From positions 62,001 through 126,000 of the forward strand of contig JBGQAK010000007.1 of the NCBI GenBank assembly GCA_041494245.1: a DNA stretch of 64,000 bases, in the 5' to 3' direction. This document shows positions 60,269 to 64,000 of the stretch, in pieces (the stretch's first letter is position 1; each line of letters begins with the position of its first letter). Below the pieces are notes generated by a model. That model ran no database searches, was not told the DNA's origin, and was given only the letters and a program-made list of their open reading frames with translations. Source of the stretch: RBG-13-68-16 sp041494245 (GTDB lineage Bacteria; Acidobacteriota; Thermoanaerobaculia; Thermoanaerobaculales; Thermoanaerobaculaceae). The translations under genes were made by a program, and so were the position numbers.

Positions 60269-63200
60269 TCAGTAGCGGCGCATGAGCCGGAGCGTACCGG
60301 CGTCGCGGGTGGTGTGGAACAGCGCCGCCAGCGCTGGTCGGTACGGCCCGTCCGCCGCGGCCTCGCCGTTGATCGTCTCGACCACGACCGCGTTTGCCGG
60401 GCGAACCGCTCGCGTGAGCAGCACCTTGAGAAAGCCGAGGTAGTCCCCGAGGCTCGGGTGGTCGGGCCCCGCCCGAATGTCGAGCGCGCGGCCCCGGCGC
60501 TCCGAGAGCACCACCAGGCGGTGCCCGTGGAACACCAGGTGGTTTCCCGGCAGGCGGCGGGGAAGCCCACCCAGCGCGTCGAGGCCGAGGCCGCACGGCG
60601 AGGCCGGGTCGGCGGCGTTGACCCACCAGACGCGGTCCTCCGGCGCGCCCTCGCGCAGCCGACGCAGGGCGTCGTGCGAGGCGAACTGCAGGCCCGCGAC
60701 GCCGGTGAAGAACTGGCCCGCCACGACCTCGCCGGAGAGCTCCATCAGGCGCAGGGCGCGGAAGACTGACGGCCATTGCAGCACCGGCAGCTCGCGCTCG
60801 AGCAACTCCCGGAAGAGCACGCCGTGGCGGCCGAGCAGCAGGCGCGCCCGGTCCTTGGCAAACTCCTCCCGCTCGAGGGCATCCGCAGGATCCTCGGCCT
60901 CCGGGAGACGGAACCAGCTCCCCGCAAACGGGCGCGACCCCTTCCAGCGCTCGTAGCGCAAGCGCCGGCGGTGGCGGCCGGTCGGCGGGTCGGGCTCCGC
61001 CGGCTTGAACCCGCTTGCGACCCCCTGGCGAACCGCCGCGAAGCCGTCGTTGGCAACCAGACCGCTCCACGCGAGCTGCCACAGCCGGCGCGTCAGCTCC
61101 CCCGAGCCCAGACCCGAGTGCGCCAGAAGCTCCTCGAACGAGAGCCGGCCGGGGCCCGCGGGGAGCACGGCGTCGACGTCGGCCGTTGCCGACCCGGCGT
61201 CTCCGCCCGCTGGTGGGGTGTCGTCCTGCAACAGCTCGCGCTCGCCGCTCAGGATGAAGGCGAGCCGTTCCGGGCCGCAGCCGAGCCAGCCAAGGTCGCT
61301 CTCCGCGATCAGCGCGTCCAGCCAAGCCGGGAGGTAGGGGGCCAGGCGTGCGGGCAGCAGCTCGGTCTCCCACAGTTCGGCGGGCGCGGCGAATCCGAAC
61401 AGCCTCTCCAGGCACGCCCGCAGGTCCTCGATCCCCGCCCCTCGCGTGCCCAGACCATGCCAGCTCGCGAGGAACGCGGGCAGGTGGTCAGCCTGGAGCG
61501 GCTCGAACGCCGGCCGCTTCGCGGCCCGCGTCAGGCGAAGGAGGCGCTCGAGGTTCTCGGCATCGCAGATCTCCGGACCGCTCGCGCCCTCGGACAGCTC
61601 GTCCACCACGACGCGCTGCTCGTCCACGAGCGTGTCGAGCGTGGCGCGTTCCCGCTCGCCGTCGAGCGCCAGCACCTGGGCGACCAACCCGTGCCCCACC
61701 GGTCCGTAGAAGCGCAGAACATCGGCGAGGAGGTCAGCCAGGGGATCGCCCTGCTCGCCCTGTTCCACGCCGGGCTCGGCCGCGCGGGCGCGCAACGATG
61801 CAAGCGCTGCCAGCGCCGGGTCGGCCGGTGCGCCGTCGAGGGCGGCCGAGGAGAAGGCCGCTTCCCCCCTTTCGATCTCGAGCGCCCCGAGGATGCGTGG
61901 CACCGACTCCACCGCGCAGACGAGCGCAGGAGCGCTCTGACCCGGCCACGCCAGCGCGACCACCTTGCCGTCGAGCTCCCGGAGCACCTCGGTGGGGTCC
62001 AGCTCGTGGTCCCTGGAAACCGCGTCCAGCAGCTCGCGCCACTCCCCTGCCGGGATGGTAACGCGCTCGACGGTCCACGCGAGCAGCTCGCCCGCGCTCC
62101 GTGGTGCGTACCCGGGGAAGGTGCGCTGGAGCTTGCGCCGGAAGGTGTCGATCAGGGACGGCGCGATGCGCGGCCGCAGGTGCGCCGACAGCGCGACCTC
62201 GCGCAGCAGGTCGGGCCGCAGGTGGGAGCGGCCGCCGGTCGGGGTGTCGTCGTCGTACATCAGCTCGTTGGTGCGCTTCCAGGCGACGTTGGCGGCGAAC
62301 GGCGAAGGGGCCGTGGTGGTCACCTCGGTTACCGTGATCCGGCCGTCGCGCAGCTCGTCCAGCACGAGCGTGAGGTTGCCCAGGTCAAACTCGTCGCGGA
62401 GGCAGGTGCGCCACGCCTCCAGCGCGATCGGGAAGTCCTCGAAGCGGCGCACCGCGTCGAGCAGCTCCTTGGCGCGCTGGCGGGAGAGCCAGAGCGGCGT
62501 GCGCCGGCGGAACCCCTCGCGTGGCAGCAGCAGCGCGCAGCCAGCGGCGGCGCGGAAGCGCGCGCCGAAGAAACCGGTGCTCTCGAGCTGCTCGCGCAGC
62601 AGCGCCTCGACGGCCTCGGCGCGCACCAGTCCAAGCAGCTCGTCTGCCGAGACCCGCGCCGGAGCGGCGACGACCACGCAGTCGTCGTCGTGGATCACCT
62701 CGAGCGTCATGCCGTGCCGCTGACGCCACGCCGCCTGCAGGGCGACCGCGAACGGACGGTTGACGCGCCCGCCCCAGAAGGTGTGTAGGACCGTTTCGAC
62801 CCGCTCCGCCTTCGCCTGCGGGTCCGCGACGTGCTCGACCACCACGCGGTGGCGGTGCGGCAGCACGCCGGTGGCGGCCTTCTGCGCCTCCAGGTAGCGC
62901 AGCAGGCCATCCGCGGCCTCGCGGTGCAGCGCGTGCTCGGTCTCGAGCGCGGCGCGGAAGGCGGGTTCCGCGAGCCTCGCCTCGGCGTGTTCGAGGAGGA
63001 GCCCGATCTTCTCGGAAAGCTCGAAGCCGCGGTCACGCTCGTCGGCGCGCCAGAACGGGGCCATGGCCTGGCGGGCGTGGGCGGGCCGCACCAGCACGTC
63101 GTTGTGCGTGATTCGCTCGATCCGCCAGGTCTGAACGCCGAGCGTAAAGGCGTCACCCACCGCCCGCTCCCACACGAACTCCTCGTCCAGCTCGCCGAGC

Positions 63201-64000
63201 AGGGCGCCCGAGTCGGCCACCCGCAGGTGGAAGTAGCCGCGGTCGGGGATCGTGCCGCCGGAGAGGTAGACGATCCGCTCGGCGCCGGGCAGGGCGCGCA
63301 CGGTGCCGTCCACGCGATCGATGGCCACGAGCGGCTTCAGCTCGCGCACGCGCACCTCGGCGTACCTCCCGGCGAGCATCTCGAGGACGAGGTCGAACTG
63401 CCGCCGCGAAAGGTTTCGGTACGGGCTGCAGCCCCGCACGGTGGCGTACAGCTCGTCCACGTGCCAGGTCTCCCCGACCGTCATGGAGACCAGCACCTGG
63501 GCGAGCACGTCGAGGGCGCCCTCCACCGGCCTCACCGGCTCGATCTCCCCGTCGAGCACCGCCCGCGCCGTCACGGCGGCCCCGAGCAGGTCGCGCGGAT
63601 AGAGCGGCAGGAAGCTTCCGTGGCTCGTCTCCCCCACCGCATGGCCTGCGCGCCCGATGCGCTGCACCGCGGATGCCAGGGTGGGCGGGGTCTGCACCAG
63701 CACCACCTCGTCGAGCGCCCCGATGTCGATCCCCAGCTCGAGCGAGTTGGTGGCCACGATGCCGCGCAGCTCGCCGTTCTTGAGCCGCTCCTCCACCACG
63801 CCGCGCACCTCGCGGGAGAGCGAGCCATGGTGGGAGTAGACCACCTCGCTCGCCTCCTCCTCGTTGACCAGGCGCGTGACCTTCTCCACCATGCGCCGGC
63901 TGTTGGCGAAGACGAGCGTCGAGCGGTTCCGAGCGAGCAGGCGCCTGAGCTGGCCCACCAGCCACGGAAAGAGATCGTCGCCGGCCGCGACGCCGGGTTC
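60269..64000 (-). CDS. Lhr-family large helicase-related protein, N-terminus off the window
   Basis: Superfamily 2 DNA helicase. The visible 1243 residues start inside helicase domain 2 (EPGVAAGDDLFPWLV...) with motif IV LVFANSRRMVEKV, motif V RGIVATNSLELGIDIGALDEVVLVQTP and motif VI QRIGRAGH. They continue with the Lhr winged-helix and beta-barrel core (HNDVLVRPAHARQAM, RHRVVVEHVADP) and the long C-terminal extension typical of bacterial Lhr, ending LRLMRRY. Motifs Q, I (Walker A) and II lie beyond the right edge. Involved in DNA repair in the family. The frame is open to base 64000 and no start codon is assigned. Confidence 0.92.
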   Translation of the reverse strand, partial: EPGVAAGDDLFPWLVGQLRRLLARNRSTLVFANSRRMVEKVTRLVNEEEASEVVYSHHGSLSREVRGVVEERLKNGELRGIVATNSLELGIDIGALDEVVLVQTPPTLASAVQRIGRAGHAVGETSHGSFLPLYPRDLLGAAVTARAVLDGEIEPVRPVEGALDVLAQVLVSMTVGETWHVDELYATVRGCSPYRNLSRRQFDLVLEMLAGRYAEVRVRELKPLVAIDRVDGTVRALPGAERIVYLSGGTIPDRGYFHLRVADSGALLGELDEEFVWERAVGDAFTLGVQTWRIERITHNDVLVRPAHARQAMAPFWRADERDRGFELSEKIGLLLEHAEARLAEPAFRAALETEHALHREAADGLLRYLEAQKAATGVLPHRHRVVVEHVADPQAKAERVETVLHTFWGGRVNRPFAVALQAAWRQRHGMTLEVIHDDDCVVVAAPARVSADELLGLVRAEAVEALLREQLESTGFFGARFRAAAGCALLLPREGFRRRTPLWLSRQRAKELLDAVRRFEDFPIALEAWRTCLRDEFDLGNLTLVLDELRDGRITVTEVTTTAPSPFAANVAWKRTNELMYDDDTPTGGRSHLRPDLLREVALSAHLRPRIAPSLIDTFRRKLQRTFPGYAPRSAGELLAWTVERVTIPAGEWRELLDAVSRDHELDPTEVLRELDGKVVALAWPGQSAPALVCAVESVPRILGALEIERGEAAFSSAALDGAPADPALAALASLRARAAEPGVEQGEQGDPLADLLADVLRFYGPVGHGLVAQVLALDGERERATLDTLVDEQRVVVDELSEGASGPEICDAENLERLLRLTRAAKRPAFEPLQADHLPAFLASWHGLGTRGAGIEDLRACLERLFGFAAPAELWETELLPARLAPYLPAWLDALIAESDLGWLGCGPERLAFILSGERELLQDDTPPAGGDAGSATADVDAVLPAGPGRLSFEELLAHSGLGSGELTRRLWQLAWSGLVANDGFAAVRQGVASGFKPAEPDPPTGRHRRRLRYERWKGSRPFAGSWFRLPEAEDPADALEREEFAKDRARLLLGRHGVLFRELLERELPVLQWPSVFRALRLMELSGEVVAGQFFTGVAGLQFASHDALRRLREGAPEDRVWWVNAADPASPCGLGLDALGGLPRRLPGNHLVFHGHRLVVLSERRGRALDIRAGPDHPSLGDYLGFLKVLLTRAVRPANAVVVETINGEAAADGPYRPALAALFHTTRDAGTLRLMRRY

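Overview
The window is about 64 kb of very GC-rich, densely coding bacterial chromosome with no ribosomal RNA, tRNA, CRISPR array, phage or complete insertion sequence that I can see. Outer-membrane functions (LolA, KdsA, KdsB, a large TonB-type receptor) say Gram-negative. The Oar-like receptor with an N-terminal carboxypeptidase-regulatory domain, TolB/PD40-type lipoprotein remains, an indolepyruvate:ferredoxin oxidoreductase, a K+-independent proton pyrophosphatase and a mitochondrial-type citrate synthase together suggest an Acidobacteriota-like or deep deltaproteobacterial-grade organism; this placement is inference, not proof.

Layout. 1-5 kb (minus strand): leuS (cut by the left edge), then an overlapping operon ribH-nusB-transglutaminase-PATAN protein. 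5-8 kb: iorAB. 8-17 kb (minus): citrate synthase, rhomboid protease fused to a long tail, fumarase, TerC-type transporter, M14 peptidase, a small protein and a NifU-like protein. 17-23 kb (plus): a tiny leader ORF coupled to an ECF sigma factor, its zinc-finger anti-sigma and a small membrane protein, then a mobile-looking repeat, the H+-pyrophosphatase and a paralogue of the small membrane protein. 23-29 kb (minus): trpS, recX-alaS-lytic transglycosylase, pilT. 29-37 kb: an internally deleted PD40 lipoprotein, a DUF255 (YyaL) protein, a second copy of the repeat wedged exactly between two convergent stop codons, and a MacA/MacB-like adaptor and permease with no ATPase gene. 37-43 kb: TANGO2-like, GNAT, pepA and macro-domain genes (minus), then a secreted unknown, purH, lolA and a polyprenyl diphosphate synthase (plus). 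43-50 kb: a gene-free block, a TPR-like gene overlapping a convergent unknown, the kdsB-pyrG-kdsA operon, and a lower-GC patch with a zinc-ribbon protein. 50-64 kb: RmlC-like epimerase, a lipoprotein with a CNT nucleoside transporter, a zincin metallopeptidase, a divergent ClpX-like AAA+ ATPase flanked by direct repeats, the TonB receptor, an epimerase-like protein and Lhr helicase (cut by the right edge).

The most striking global signal is in the start sites. A recurrent -10 hexamer (TANNNT: TACAAT, TACACT, TAGAAT) lies exactly 6 bases before the start codon of five genes (leuS, recX, and the genes starting at 33973, 40031 and 45879), and 7-11 bases before at least six more. This puts the transcription start on or within a few bases of the start codon, so these genes are probably translated from leaderless or near-leaderless mRNAs, while others in the same window have good Shine-Dalgarno sites. 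Other items worth following are the divergent ClpX-like ATPase lacking the ClpP-docking and pore-loop motifs, the two-copy terminal-inverted-repeat element, and the sigma-factor leader ORF.
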